Both the position numbers and the translations under genes were made by a program. This document shows positions 20,857 through 30,078 of a stretch of DNA of 64,000 bases, in pieces (within the stretch, counting starts at the first letter, position 1; every line of letters starts with the position of its first letter). The notes under the pieces are model-generated. The model ran no database searches and was not told where the DNA came from. It saw nothing but the letters and a program-made list of their open reading frames with translations. Source of the stretch: Shewanella livingstonensis (GTDB taxonomy: Bacteria > Pseudomonadota > Gammaproteobacteria > Enterobacterales > Shewanellaceae); assembly GCF_003855395.1 (NCBI RefSeq), contig NZ_CP034015.1, positions 3,048,001-3,112,000 of the forward strand, read 5' to 3'.

Positions 20857-21786
20857 TTACAATAAAGTAGGGGCCAGTATTTCCACGCAATCTTGTTGAT
20901 AGTGACTGAAGTGTATGTTGTAACCTTGCTCGATTGTCATCGCGCAATGACTTAAACACAAATAATTTGAGAAAGGCTTATTGGCAATATGACTATTAAA
21001 ACCAATAACGTCGCAGCTATTAGGCTGTAATAATCTGACCAGCTCAGCAAAAATATCAACCTGAGTTGAGCTTATATCGATGTTGGTTTCAACACTCACA
21101 TAAGAGCTATTTTCTTGTGGTGTAATGTGTATTGTAAAGTATTCAGTGCCTCGAATACCGTTAATAGAATAGCCAAACGGACTGAATAAATGCTCATCAA
21201 AACTAAAACCATTAAACAACTGTTCTAGTTGTAACATCTGACTAATTTGAATAGTTGATTGCTGTTGGCCGCGTAAATAATCTGCAACTGTACCCGAAAT
21301 ATGATACATCAACAGTTCATTGGTAGTATCAAATTTGCTGGCCAAATAATCTTTGTCGGTGGTAAAGATATAGTGATGATGGCTGTCTAAATGGCCCATC
21401 AGATAGGCCTGCCCCGCAATATAATGTCTTAATTTAACCACATCATCGCTAAAAGAGCTGGCTTGTAAATGAGCATAGTATTCATTTTTACGTTGATAAC
21501 ACACATATGCAATCGCTTGCTCACCAATATGTTCAATACAATAGCAGGCTGATTCTGCCAGAGTGCTCGCCCCGCAAGTGAGCATAACGATACGGTCATC
21601 CCAAACAAATAAGCTCGATTCACTCAATAAATAAGCATCACAATAATCATTACTTATGCTAGATAAAATGTCTGCATTTGAGGCAGCAACAAGCCCCAGC
21701 CAAAAGGTTCGATCTAAAGACCGTAATTTAGGCGCGGCTATATTAACAATTATCTCTAACTTTTTCTCTGAACCTTCAAAAAACAT
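20857..21786 (-). CDS. speD: S-adenosylmethionine decarboxylase proenzyme, eukaryotic-type
   Basis: Makes decarboxylated AdoMet, the aminopropyl donor for spermidine. The 309-residue sequence follows the eukaryotic/plant-animal family (PF01536), not the short E. coli or Bacillus forms. It starts MFFEGSEKKLEI with the two conserved Glu, and has LLSESSLF with self-cleavage expected between Glu56 and Ser57 to create the pyruvoyl group. TCGASTL carries the Cys corresponding to human Cys82, and FGYSING and YFTIHITPQ with SYVSVETN carry the Ser/His needed for processing. A terminator separates it from speA upstream. No spermidine synthase lies in the window. Confidence 0.9.
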   Translation of the reverse strand: MFFEGSEKKLEIIVNIAAPKLRSLDRTFWLGLVAASNADILSSISNDYCDAYLLSESSLFVWDDRIVMLTCGASTLAESACYCIEHIGEQAIAYVCYQRKNEYYAHLQASSFSDDVVKLRHYIAGQAYLMGHLDSHHHYIFTTDKDYLASKFDTTNELLMYHISGTVADYLRGQQQSTIQISQMLQLEQLFNGFSFDEHLFSPFGYSINGIRGTEYFTIHITPQENSSYVSVETNIDISSTQVDIFAELVRLLQPNSCDVIGFNSHIANKPFSNYLCLSHCAMTIEQGYNIHFSHYQQDCVEILAPTLL

Positions 21787-21797
21787 CTTAGCAACTT

Positions 21798-21831
21798 AAA
21801 AGCCTAGCAACCTGAGGTCGCTAGGCTTTTT
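21798..21831. terminator. Terminator between speA and speD
   Basis: Inverted repeat AAAAGCCTAGC / GCTAGGCTTTT around an 11-base loop, with T runs on both strands. It probably ends the speA transcript, so speD would need read-through or its own promoter. Confidence 0.85.
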
Positions 21832-21859
21832 GGATAACAAGTTAACTTAGTCGAGTCGA

Positions 21860-23770
21860 TTAAAAATCTTCTAAGTAGGTATAGCCTTTAAGCCCTAACT
21901 GTAGCTCTTCTAGAATACTAGCCCGCTCTTCTTCAACAATATGCTGATTCACAAGTTCTTCATAGGTGCGCATAAAGTCAACCGCATCTAAGTTCACATA
22001 ACGTAAAACGTCAGCGACTGTATCACCTTCTAAAATAGATTCAATCTGGCTTAATCCATCTTCATCGATACGCACAACCGCAGAGTTAGTATCACCGAAC
22101 AAGTTATGCATATCACCCAAAATTTCTTGGTATGCACCAACCATGAAGAAACCAATTAAGTATGGGCTATCTGCACTCCATGCTGGTACTGGTAATGTAG
22201 TTTCAATTCCTTGACCGTCAACATATTGATCAACAATACCGTCTGAGTCACAAGTTATATCTAACATTACTGCACGGCGTTCTGGTGCTTTATCTAAACC
22301 AGATAAAGGCAACACAGGGAACACTTGATCAATACCCCAAGCATCAGGTAATGACTGGAATAAAGAAAAGTTAACGAAAAACTTATCGGCTAACTTTTCA
22401 TTTAATTCATCAATCACTGGGCGGTGGTAACGGTTATTGTTACTTAATAATCCCTTCACTTCATGACAAACACGTAAATTAGCTTGTTCAGCCCAAGCTC
22501 GGTCAGCCAAACTTAATTGACCCACAGCAAACAATGAGTGTGCTTCAGAAATATCACTCTGACTATCATGATAAATTTCAATAATCGCACGTTGATCATA
22601 TCGACCACTGATTTCTAACCAAGATTGCCACATGTTGTGGAGCAATTGCGGCGCATCTTCACTTGGTTCTTGAATATTTTCAGGTTGATACGCTTCAGTA
22701 CCAATAACATCAGTAATTAACACCGCATGATGTGCCGTTAAATGGCGACCAGATTCAGAAATAATACGCGGCATTGGTTGCTCGTACTCATTGCATAAAT
22801 CGGTTAATACGTTGACGATATTGTTAGCATACTCATTTAAACCATAGTTCATTGAGTTATTGCTTTGGCTACGAGTACCGTCGTAATCAACCGCTAACCC
22901 ACCGCCGACATCGAAACAATCAATGCTGGCACCAAGTTGGCGTAATTCACAGTAAAAACGACCGGCTTCACTTACGCCTTGGCGGATATCACGAATATTG
23001 GCAATTTGCGAACCTAAATGAAAATGTAATAGCTGCAGAGAATCAAGCATATTTGCACTTTTCAATTCAGCAATAACTTTCAACACTTGTGCCGCAGACA
23101 AACCAAACTTTGACTTTTCGCCACCGCTGGCTTGCCACTTACCTTTACCCTGGAAAGCCAAACGCACACGTAAACCTAAACGCGGCGTTATCCCAAGCTT
23201 TTCAGCTTCGATTAAGACCATTTTAAGTTCTGACATTTTTTCCAGAACAATATAAACCTTATGTCCAAGCTTTTCGCCGATAAGCGCTAAACGGATATAT
23301 TCTTTATCTTTGTAACCATTACATACAATCACCGAGCTGGCTTTTTGTGCCATAGCAAGTACAGCCATTAACTCTGGTTTACTACCGGCTTCAAGTCCTA
23401 ACTGAGGGACTTCTTTCGATTTTTGGCTAGCTAAAATCTCTTCAACTACCGTTTTCTGTTGGTTTACTTTAATTGGGTAAACTAACAAGTAATCATTTTG
23501 ATAATCGTACTTCTTAATTGCATCATTAAATGCTTCGCATAAACTTTCCACTCTATGGTGCAAAATCTGCGGGAAACGGACTAATACCGGTAACGAAACG
23601 CCAGCTTCTACCATACTTTTGGCTAATTCATTTAAGCCAACTTTATGATCAGGATTTTGTGGGTTAGGTGACACAGTCACTTCGCCATCTTCACGAATAC
23701 CATAAAAACCTTGGCTCCAGTGAGTCACGTTATAACCCGAGCGAGCATCTTCGATAGACCAATCAGACAT
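21860..23770 (-). CDS. speA: Biosynthetic arginine decarboxylase
   Basis: PLP enzyme that decarboxylates arginine to agmatine, the entry to putrescine via agmatinase. The 636-residue length is near the family size (E. coli 658). The PLP lysine is in [13 protein letters not shown]. Other signatures are [48 protein letters not shown] and the late [17 protein letters not shown]. The start at 23770 ([12 protein letters not shown]) has GGAAAA upstream and fits Shewanella homologues; an ATG eight codons earlier lacks a site. With speB broken next door, the fate of agmatine in this strain is an open point. Confidence 0.96.
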   Translation of the reverse strand: MSDWSIEDARSGYNVTHWSQGFYGIREDGEVTVSPNPQNPDHKVGLNELAKSMVEAGVSLPVLVRFPQILHHRVESLCEAFNDAIKKYDYQNDYLLVYPIKVNQQKTVVEEILASQKSKEVPQLGLEAGSKPELMAVLAMAQKASSVIVCNGYKDKEYIRLALIGEKLGHKVYIVLEKMSELKMVLIEAEKLGITPRLGLRVRLAFQGKGKWQASGGEKSKFGLSAAQVLKVIAELKSANMLDSLQLLHFHLGSQIANIRDIRQGVSEAGRFYCELRQLGASIDCFDVGGGLAVDYDGTRSQSNNSMNYGLNEYANNIVNVLTDLCNEYEQPMPRIISESGRHLTAHHAVLITDVIGTEAYQPENIQEPSEDAPQLLHNMWQSWLEISGRYDQRAIIEIYHDSQSDISEAHSLFAVGQLSLADRAWAEQANLRVCHEVKGLLSNNNRYHRPVIDELNEKLADKFFVNFSLFQSLPDAWGIDQVFPVLPLSGLDKAPERRAVMLDITCDSDGIVDQYVDGQGIETTLPVPAWSADSPYLIGFFMVGAYQEILGDMHNLFGDTNSAVVRIDEDGLSQIESILEGDTVADVLRYVNLDAVDFMRTYEELVNQHIVEEERASILEELQLGLKGYTYLEDF

Positions 23771-24355
23771 AATTATTTTCCGTATTTGTATCAAAGTTAG
23801 CAGCGCCGCCTAAGGTGGCTTCTGCCAGTTAAAATCTAGATAATACAACATGATTATCTTAGATAGAATAATGGTTTATCCAGCACGTTCATTGAGGCTG
23901 AAAAACCTGTGACGGACAAAATAAAGGCATTATAAAATTGCCTGCTATTATATCGTCTTTTTTATCGTCTTTCGCATCTTTTATATTGAACATCTTACGC
24001 GGATATTCATAAAGCATGCAAATTTTGCTAGCTGAAAATGGGCACACAGCTGTAACAAGTATTTTACTGATTAAACTTGTTATTAGTTCACTTTATAATG
24101 GATAACTAGCAACATTTTCGACCTTGATAAAAACGGCGCAATTAAAACCTGCAATGACGTGTAATGCAAGCAAATTACCGATTAATTACCATAATATTTC
24201 GTCCACAATCAATGTCAAAAACGGCAATAAACCAGACGATAAGCACAAATGATTTTCGATAGCGATTAATTGACACAACGTGAGCTAAATTTACGTGTAT
24301 AATTAGGTGTTTTTTCTAAGATCATCTTTTCATTTTAATTAAAGTAGAGTCATTC
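23771..24355. other. Divergent intergenic region, speA / S1-domain gene
   Basis: 585 bp, AT-rich, between divergently transcribed genes, so it should hold both promoters. No reading frame, hairpin or repeat that I could support was seen. Confidence 0.4.
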
Positions 24356-25189
24356 ATGATACAAATCGGTAAACGTTATTCATTAGAAGTCGTTAAACAA
24401 GTTAACTTTGGGGTTTATCTAAATGCTCAAGAGCTTGGACAAGTCTTGCTTCCTAATAAATTTGTCCCTACCGGTTGTAATGTCGGTGATATGGTCGATG
24501 TGTTTCTTTATTTAGACTCTGAAGACATTGTGATTGCCACCACCCAAAAAGCGCTGGCTCAAGTAGGTGAATATGCTTATTTGAAAGTAATTGCCACTGG
24601 CCCATTTGGTGCATTTTTAGATTGGGGATTAGACAAAGATTTATTATTACCCTTTGGTGAGCAACATAAACCGGCTGAGGAAGGTCATTCATACTTAGTT
24701 TATGTACATGCTAACCATGCCGATGAACGCATTATGGCATCGTCTAAACTGGACAAGTTTGTCGACAAAACAGAAGCTCACTATACCGAAGGTGAACCAG
24801 TTAACTTGATCATTGGTGGCACCACAGATTTAGGTTATAAAGCCATTATTAATCATCTGCATTGGGGCGTGATATACCAAAATGAAGTATTTCAGAAACT
24901 TCGCTTCGGTCAAAAGGTCACTGGTTTTATTAAAACGATTCGCAGCGATGGCAAGATTGATTTAGTGCTGCAAAAAGGCGATAAAGACGAGTTAGATAAA
25001 AATGCTCGCTTAATCATCAATAAACTGCGCAGCGCTAATGGTTTTTTACCACTACATGACAAAACTGATGCTGATGTTATTTATGACAAACTTGCCATGA
25101 GTAAGAAAGCCTTCAAAAAATCAATTGGTGGCTTATTTAAAGCAGGTGAAATCACTATTGAAAGTGATGGTATTCGCTTAACTGTGTGA
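24356..25189 (+). CDS. S1-like RNA-binding protein, CvfB/YitL family
   Basis: A 277-residue cytoplasmic protein with several S1-like beta-barrel repeats (about residues 1-60, 65-130 and 140-215) and a C-terminal winged-helix-like domain (about 220-277, ending SIGGLFKAGEITIESDG). This is the layout of the CvfB family, first known from Staphylococcus aureus, whose members bind RNA. GAFLDWGLDKDLLLPFGEQ is a recognisable family stretch. The role in proteobacteria is poorly defined. A likely terminator follows. Confidence 0.82.
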   Translation: MIQIGKRYSLEVVKQVNFGVYLNAQELGQVLLPNKFVPTGCNVGDMVDVFLYLDSEDIVIATTQKALAQVGEYAYLKVIATGPFGAFLDWGLDKDLLLPFGEQHKPAEEGHSYLVYVHANHADERIMASSKLDKFVDKTEAHYTEGEPVNLIIGGTTDLGYKAIINHLHWGVIYQNEVFQKLRFGQKVTGFIKTIRSDGKIDLVLQKGDKDELDKNARLIINKLRSANGFLPLHDKTDADVIYDKLAMSKKAFKKSIGGLFKAGEITIESDGIRLTV

Positions 25190-25231
25190 ACAATAATCGA
25201 TTAACCTAGATAAACTAGTGCAATCCTTTGA

Positions 25232-25276
25232 GAAAAAGCATGGCTCTGTTATAAAAGTAATAGAATCATGCTTTTT
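25232..25276 (+). terminator. Probable terminator after the S1-domain gene
   Basis: AAAAAGCATG near 25232 and CATGCTTTTT near 25266 form a stem with a loop of about 25 bases that ends in T5. The large loop lowers certainty. It lies just before the ribosome-binding site of yceH. Confidence 0.5.
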
Positions 25277-25294
25277 ATTTAAAGGATACTGTGT

Positions 25295-25948
25295 ATGGAA
25301 TTAACCCAGCTAGAAGCTAGAGTTATCGGATGCTTACTCGAAAAAGAACTCACAACTCCTGATCAATATCCCCTGTCATTAAACTCACTTGCCTTAGCCT
25401 GTAATCAAAAAAGTAGCCGTGAACCGGTTATGTCATTGAGTGAATCTCAAGTACAAACAGTATTAGATGACCTGACCAAAAAACGCTTAATCAGTGAGCA
25501 ATCAGGATTTGGTAGCCGCGTGGTAAAATATAAGCATCGTTTTTGTAATACTGAATTCAGTGAGTTGCAGCTCACCAATGCTGAAGTCGGATTAATTTGT
25601 GTCTTGTTATTACGTGGTCCACAAACGCCAGGCGAACTTAAAACCCGCGCTAATAGACTTCACGAATTTACTGATGTATCTCAAGTCGAAACGGCATTAC
25701 TCGGATTAAGCCAGCGTGAGAAACCATTAGTGGTACAACTTGTTAGAGAAGCGAATAAACGTGATTGTCGCTTCCTTGAATGCTTTAGTGGCAATGTTGA
25801 CGACTATGATGTCAACAATAGTGATGTCGTTTTGATCTCTACTCACACTCAGCAAACGTTACAAAAAGACTCTCGGATTGCCGAATTAGAACAAAGAGTC
25901 GAATTACTCGAACAAAAATTCGCACAACTAGAAAGTTTATTAAACTAA
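25295..25948 (+). CDS. yceH: DUF480 / YceH family protein
   Basis: A 217-residue cytoplasmic protein of the UPF0502 family, built of two winged-helix domains (about residues 1-85 and 90-165) and a C-terminal coiled coil (about 185-217, [20 protein letters not shown]). Family signatures are [32 protein letters not shown] and [21 protein letters not shown] precedes the ATG. The function is unknown; the folds suggest nucleic-acid binding. The ABC permease gene starts 39 bp downstream in the same direction. Confidence 0.93.
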   Translation: MELTQLEARVIGCLLEKELTTPDQYPLSLNSLALACNQKSSREPVMSLSESQVQTVLDDLTKKRLISEQSGFGSRVVKYKHRFCNTEFSELQLTNAEVGLICVLLLRGPQTPGELKTRANRLHEFTDVSQVETALLGLSQREKPLVVQLVREANKRDCRFLECFSGNVDDYDVNNSDVVLISTHTQQTLQKDSRIAELEQRVELLEQKFAQLESLLN

Positions 25949-25987
25949 TTTATGCTTACCGATAATCGGTTAAGCAAGGATATTATT

Positions 25988-26821
25988 ATGGACAGTACCA
26001 CCTCTCCATCGACACTGACTCATATTTGGTTATTAGCAAAATATGAGTTAACCAAACGTTTTACTAACAAAAGCGGCATGATTTCATTAATCGCCTTTAT
26101 GTTAATTTGGGCTATTTTATTGTTGTACCCTATCAAGAGTGCATCTGAATTTATTATGCAGCCTAACTTTAAAGACTTTACTGAAGCCCTCTTTGGACCA
26201 GGAAGTTTGCGCCATCTGTTCGAATGGCCAGTTGAAGAGTTTGCCGTGTTCTGGTTAACTGCACTGTACCTTTTTCCCATGTTCAGTATTTTTATCGCCG
26301 CAGATCAATTTAGTTCAGATAAACAACGTGGTAGTTTGCGATTTCTAACCTTAAGAGTCAGTCGTTCAAGTTTATTTTTTGGTCGTTTCTTAGGGCAAAT
26401 GTTTATCCAATTGATGTTGATCATCTTAACGTTATTGGCAACCATCGCATTAGCATTATCTCGTGATATATCTTTGTTATTGCCATCAATAACAACTAGC
26501 TTAATCGTAATGGTTAACCTAGTAATCGTATTATTACCCTACACTGCTGCTATGGCTGTGCTGTCATTACATGCAAACTCAGCAAGACAAGCCAGTATTT
26601 TTGCGGTTATCTTGTGGGCTGTAGTATCAATATTTATTGCATTAATTAATATGAATTTCCCCCAATTAAGCTGGTTGAACTGGATACTGCCTGGTTCGCA
26701 AATAGGCAATTTGATTAATACTCAAGGATTAGGCTCATTTGTATACGCTCCCATTCCATTACTGCAAACGGTGGTTATTTTATTTGCTGGTAAAGTCTTA
26801 ATGAGTAGGAGTGCGCTATGA
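25988..26821 (+). CDS. ABC transporter permease (ABC-2 type)
   Basis: A 277-residue integral membrane protein with about six hydrophobic segments. One is ISLIAFMLIWAILLLYPI after an N-terminal KYELTKRF cytoplasmic stretch; others are near the residue ranges 90-115, 145-175, 180-205, 215-240 and 250-270. SSDKQRGSLRFLTLRVSRS resembles the ABC-2 family's cytoplasmic loop. The start at 25988 was chosen because AAGGA lies seven bases upstream; an ATG at 25952 has no site. The stop overlaps the ATG of the ATPase gene by four bases. The substrate is not evident. Confidence 0.85.
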   Translation: MDSTTSPSTLTHIWLLAKYELTKRFTNKSGMISLIAFMLIWAILLLYPIKSASEFIMQPNFKDFTEALFGPGSLRHLFEWPVEEFAVFWLTALYLFPMFSIFIAADQFSSDKQRGSLRFLTLRVSRSSLFFGRFLGQMFIQLMLIILTLLATIALALSRDISLLLPSITTSLIVMVNLVIVLLPYTAAMAVLSLHANSARQASIFAVILWAVVSIFIALINMNFPQLSWLNWILPGSQIGNLINTQGLGSFVYAPIPLLQTVVILFAGKVLMSRSAL

Positions 26822-27717
26822 GTATCATTCAATGTGACAACCTTTCTAAACAATACGGTAATAAACTTGCGCTCGACACGGTATCGTTAACGCTTACACA
26901 AGGCGCTCCTATAGCATTAGTTGGCCCCAATGGTGCCGGTAAAACAACGCTATTCAGTTTACTCTGCGGTTATATCCAACCAACTAGTGGCAGTATTAGC
27001 ATTTTAGGCCATAAACCCGGTAGCAAAGCGTTGCAAGGGTTATTATCGGCACTACCACAAGATGCTGCATTAGATCCTAATTTTACTATAGTGTCACAAC
27101 TGCAGTTTTTTGCTCAATTACAAGGCATGACAGTAAAGGCGGCCAAGACAGAAGCTTTACGAGTACTTGCTCTTGTTGATTTAACCGAATCCGCTGAAGC
27201 TAAACCTAAAAGCTTAAGCCACGGCATGAGCAAGCGGGTTTCAATAGCGCAAGCGTTAATGGGTTCTCCCAAGATTGTCTTACTCGATGAACCAACTGCG
27301 GGTCTTGACCCTGCTAATGCGAAAAAAATTCGCCAAATAGTTAAAGATTTATCAGGCAACACCACATTTGTGATCAGTTCACATAACCTCGACGAACTAG
27401 AGAAGTTATGTGATCAAGTGATCTATCTTGAACACGGCAAGCTACAACAATCTGTATCAATTAAAGCCAGTCAAGCGACTGACTTTATCACGCTGACAAT
27501 GAAACAGTGTGATATGGATAGCCTTCATCAGCAATTATTGGGACTTAATGACATTATTGAAGTAAGGCGTATCGGTGATGAGCAATATGTTATCGAGTAC
27601 CAGAAGCAATCCAGCTTTGCCATTGAAATACAGTTATTTGAACTATTTACTGCTAACCAGTGGCAATATAAATCATTGCTGAAAGGTCGAACCCTAGAAG
27701 AGACCTTATTTTCTTAA
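26818..27717 (+). CDS. ABC transporter ATP-binding protein
   Basis: A 299-residue ATPase that powers the preceding permease, coupled by an ATGA overlap. The nucleotide-binding domain (about residues 1-215) has Walker A GPNGAGKTT, Q-loop ALPQDAAL, signature LSHGMSKRVSIAQAL, Walker B KIVLLDEPTAGLDPA and the switch His in ISSHN. The C-terminal 80 residues are an accessory region as in NatA/CcmA-like export ATPases. Signature LSHGM instead of LSGGQ is within the range of this subfamily. The pair is an ABC-2 exporter of unknown cargo. Confidence 0.9.
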   Translation: MSIIQCDNLSKQYGNKLALDTVSLTLTQGAPIALVGPNGAGKTTLFSLLCGYIQPTSGSISILGHKPGSKALQGLLSALPQDAALDPNFTIVSQLQFFAQLQGMTVKAAKTEALRVLALVDLTESAEAKPKSLSHGMSKRVSIAQALMGSPKIVLLDEPTAGLDPANAKKIRQIVKDLSGNTTFVISSHNLDELEKLCDQVIYLEHGKLQQSVSIKASQATDFITLTMKQCDMDSLHQQLLGLNDIIEVRRIGDEQYVIEYQKQSSFAIEIQLFELFTANQWQYKSLLKGRTLEETLFS

Positions 27718-28127
27718 CCTATAAATATCAATGAGTGTGTTACTCATATTCATTGATATGGCTCACAATCAAAAAATGACTCATAAACTGTCATTTTAAT
27801 AGCACATACAATCACTTTGTTGATTAATTTGGGATCAATCGGCCCAGTTAATCAATAAGTGCTTGAACCAGTAAAATTTTATTTATTTAGTTTTCAGTAA
27901 CAGCAATCAACAACTAAACCTCACACCATGTGGCCTTTCACGTTCTAAGCAACAACGCCCTTAAGACTGTCATTCGCTCTAGCATCCTCAAGCGAGTTAA
28001 GCGAAATAATAGATTTAACGAAAGATATCCAAAAGTGGGTGTATGTTAGGCAAACAATTCGGCTAACTCCTAACTCCTTTGATTCATTTTTATTCTCTCA
28101 GTGATAACTAAATTGTTTATTCTATTT
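27718..28127. other. Gene-free stretch after the ABC genes
   Basis: No reading frame with support. A weak inverted repeat (ATATCAATGAGTG... ATTCATTGATAT, about 27725-27760) just after the ATPase stop may act as a terminator. The rest is AT-rich without clear structure. Confidence 0.35.
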
Positions 28128-28405
28128 ATACCAATCCTTATTAGAATATGATCTAATTTAGGCTACGTCACTAGGCCCAGTACAATGAAAATGACTGTAG
28201 GTCTAGTCGTCTACAGCAAAGTCATTTGAAGCAGTAATGGGGGTTGTGACACTGCCCCGAAGGGCGAACTTATTAGCGAGGTCTTCTTTGTTAGCCTTTC
28301 TTAACGTACGACTGCATTGATGGATGCAGGAGGTAGAGCAATGCAGGAGCCGTTGCCGAGAACGACTATGTCTTCAAAAGGCTACCTCGAATACCGCACT
28401 GATAA
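28128..28405. repeat. Possible dispersed intergenic repeat
   Basis: The left end begins TTTATACCAATCC, a sequence also seen at 38232 (TTATACCAATC) and, with one difference, at 13815 (TTTATACCAAATC). The body is richer in GC than its surroundings and contains small hairpins (GCCCCGAAGGGC near 28254; CGGCAACGGCTCCTGCATTG on the minus strand near 28337-28360). It codes for nothing recognisable. I take it as a mobile-type intergenic repeat of marine gammaproteobacteria; only its left end is repeated within this window. Confidence 0.35.
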
Positions 28406-28543
28406 TTTTCGCTAAAAGAGCAAATTCTAATGCGGTCTGCCATTGTTTCAGCGTCAATAAGGGATAGATATCACTGAGTGTAGCTGTAATTAAAAATGAT
28501 GAACAATAGAGATTAATAGAAGGCAGAGTGATTGATATGGGTA

Positions 28544-28662
28544 GTGATTGGTGATTGGTGATTGGTGATTGGTGATTGGTGATTGGTGATTGGTGATTGG
28601 TGATTGGTGATTGGTGATTGGTGATTGGTGATTGGTGATTGGTGATTGGTGATTGGTGATTG
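28544..28662. repeat. Perfect heptanucleotide tandem repeat, 17 copies
   Basis: GTGATTG is repeated 17 times without a mismatch over 119 bp. It lies between the ABC genes and the cold-shock gene. The repeat is not inside a supportable gene. On the minus strand it would code for a heptapeptide repeat NHQSPIT, but that frame has no ribosome-binding site. Confidence 0.97.
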
Positions 28663-28703
28663 GCATGATAACAATATAAGTACAGTGCAAAATTATAGAA
28701 TAA

Positions 28704-28740
28704 AATGCAAAAAAAACTGCAGCATAAATGCTACAGTTTT
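28704..28740 (-). terminator. Terminator downstream of the cold-shock gene
   Basis: On the minus strand AAAACTGTAGCATTTATGC continues into TGCAGTTTTTTTTGC, a stem with a T8 tail, about 30 bp past the csp stop. Confidence 0.85.
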
Positions 28741-28769
28741 AAGTCCTAACTTTTAGTTTAAACTAAAAA

Positions 28770-28976
28770 TTAAACTACTGAAACGTTCTCAGCTTGAGGA
28801 CCTTTCTGACCTTGAGTCACAGTGAAAGACACTTTCTGACCTTCGTCAAGAGTTTTGAAACCGTCTGAATTGATAGCACGGAAGTGAACAAATACGTCTG
28901 GACCAGACTCTTGCTCAATAAATCCGAAACCTTTATCAGAGTTAAACCACTTAACAACACCAGTAACTTGAGACAT
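28770..28976 (-). CDS. CspA-family cold-shock protein
   Basis: A 68-residue single OB-fold protein that binds single-stranded nucleic acid. RNP1 (KGFGFIEQ) and RNP2 (VFVHFRAI) are intact, preceded by [17 protein letters not shown] lies eight bases before the ATG. The 250-bp region upstream to rlmA is long enough for the structured 5' leader usual in cold-inducible members, but I could not verify such a structure. Which of the several csp paralogues this is cannot be told. Confidence 0.95.
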   Translation of the reverse strand: MSQVTGVVKWFNSDKGFGFIEQESGPDVFVHFRAINSDGFKTLDEGQKVSFTVTQGQKGPQAENVSVV

Positions 28977-29229
28977 AATATAAATCCTGTAAAAAAATAA
29001 TTAAAGCCTTAACGGCGGTAAAGCTGGAAAATGCCGGTATTACTTATGTTCACAGGACGAAACTTGTCGTATTGATAAATATAAGCCCAACCTTCAAGCT
29101 GAGTAGACTATAAACCATTTAAAAAATAAGTCAACAAACATCAACTAAACAATGGTAATTATTTGGTGACTTAACAAAACGGTTTATCTTTGAGCATCAG
29201 ATAGTTATTTATATCAATGACCTGATTGT

Positions 29230-30051
29230 TTATTGTTCGCGCTGGTGAATTTCGATTTTAAAATCTATTTCACACTCAAGCCCTTGCTCTATTATCTGCG
29301 ATTTCTGCGAGTCACTCAACTTCCAAGCATAAGGAGTCATATTAAGAAAATGATCGATATCTTCAGCTCGCGTTAACGACAAAGAATAGCCTAGTGCTTC
29401 ATGTGCCAAATATCTAAAGCCATCTAAAATTATAGACTCTTCAGAGTGGAGTTTAGGCTCACTGTAAATCTTCTTTTTTAACGCATAGTGATGCATAGGT
29501 CCCGGTGAAACGGTAATTAATACTCCCCCAGGTTTTATCACTCTTTGTAATTCTTCAATTTTAGAGGGGGCATAAATACGAATAGCTAAATCAACACTAT
29601 TGTCTGCAAATGGCATTTCAAACGCACTTGCAACGCAAAAATGCAGTGTTGAATACCGTTTGGCCGCATAACGAATAGCAGACTTTGAAATATCAAGTCC
29701 ATAGAGTTCACAGTTAGTTTGAGTGACAGATTGTAATGTTTGAAATAATCGATGGCTGTAATAGCCTTCGCCGCAACCAATGTCGAGTATCTGATTAGCC
29801 TCTGTAGCATACTCCAGCGCTAACTGATTTACCTTGTCGCTCAACGGTTGATAAAAACCTTGATTAAGGAACTCTCGTCGAGCAAACATCATTTCTTTGT
29901 TATCGCCAGGATCTTTAGTTTTCTTTTTTTGTACTGGCAATAAATTAACGTAACCTTCTTTCGCACAATCAAATTGATGACGTTGTTCACATTGCCAAGC
30001 ATTTTGTTGTTCTACTAACGGGGCGTTACAAATAGGGCAAATATAAGACAT
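29230..30051 (-). CDS. rlmA: 23S rRNA (guanine745-N1)-methyltransferase RlmA
   Basis: AdoMet-dependent methyltransferase that modifies G745 of 23S rRNA. The 273 residues are normal. It has the N-terminal zinc-binding domain (CPICNAPL, later CEQRHQFDCAKEGYVNLLP) typical of RlmA, then the KKKTKDPGDNKEMMFARREFL linker and a Rossmann fold with motif I LDIGCGEGYYS. Motif IV-like VDLAIRIYAPSKIEE and the YALKKKIYSEP segment match the family. It lies 27 bp downstream of the unknown gene at 30079 and is probably co-transcribed with it. Confidence 0.92.
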   Translation of the reverse strand: MSYICPICNAPLVEQQNAWQCEQRHQFDCAKEGYVNLLPVQKKKTKDPGDNKEMMFARREFLNQGFYQPLSDKVNQLALEYATEANQILDIGCGEGYYSHRLFQTLQSVTQTNCELYGLDISKSAIRYAAKRYSTLHFCVASAFEMPFADNSVDLAIRIYAPSKIEELQRVIKPGGVLITVSPGPMHHYALKKKIYSEPKLHSEESIILDGFRYLAHEALGYSLSLTRAEDIDHFLNMTPYAWKLSDSQKSQIIEQGLECEIDFKIEIHQREQ

Positions 30052-30078
30052 GGATGGGACTCTAGAGTTACTGAAAAA

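Noticed and set aside
20717..20959. 80-codon minus-strand frame overlapping the speD 3' end
   Set aside because: A shadow formed across the speB pseudogene and the end of speD in another frame.
28544..28662. Array considered as a CRISPR
   Set aside because: The 7-bp units are contiguous with no spacers, and no cas genes are present.
28490..28690. Minus-strand 66-codon frame coding for NHQSPIT repeats
   Set aside because: It is a by-product of a 7-bp tandem repeat, which is open in a frame by chance; no ribosome-binding site and no flanking coding signal.
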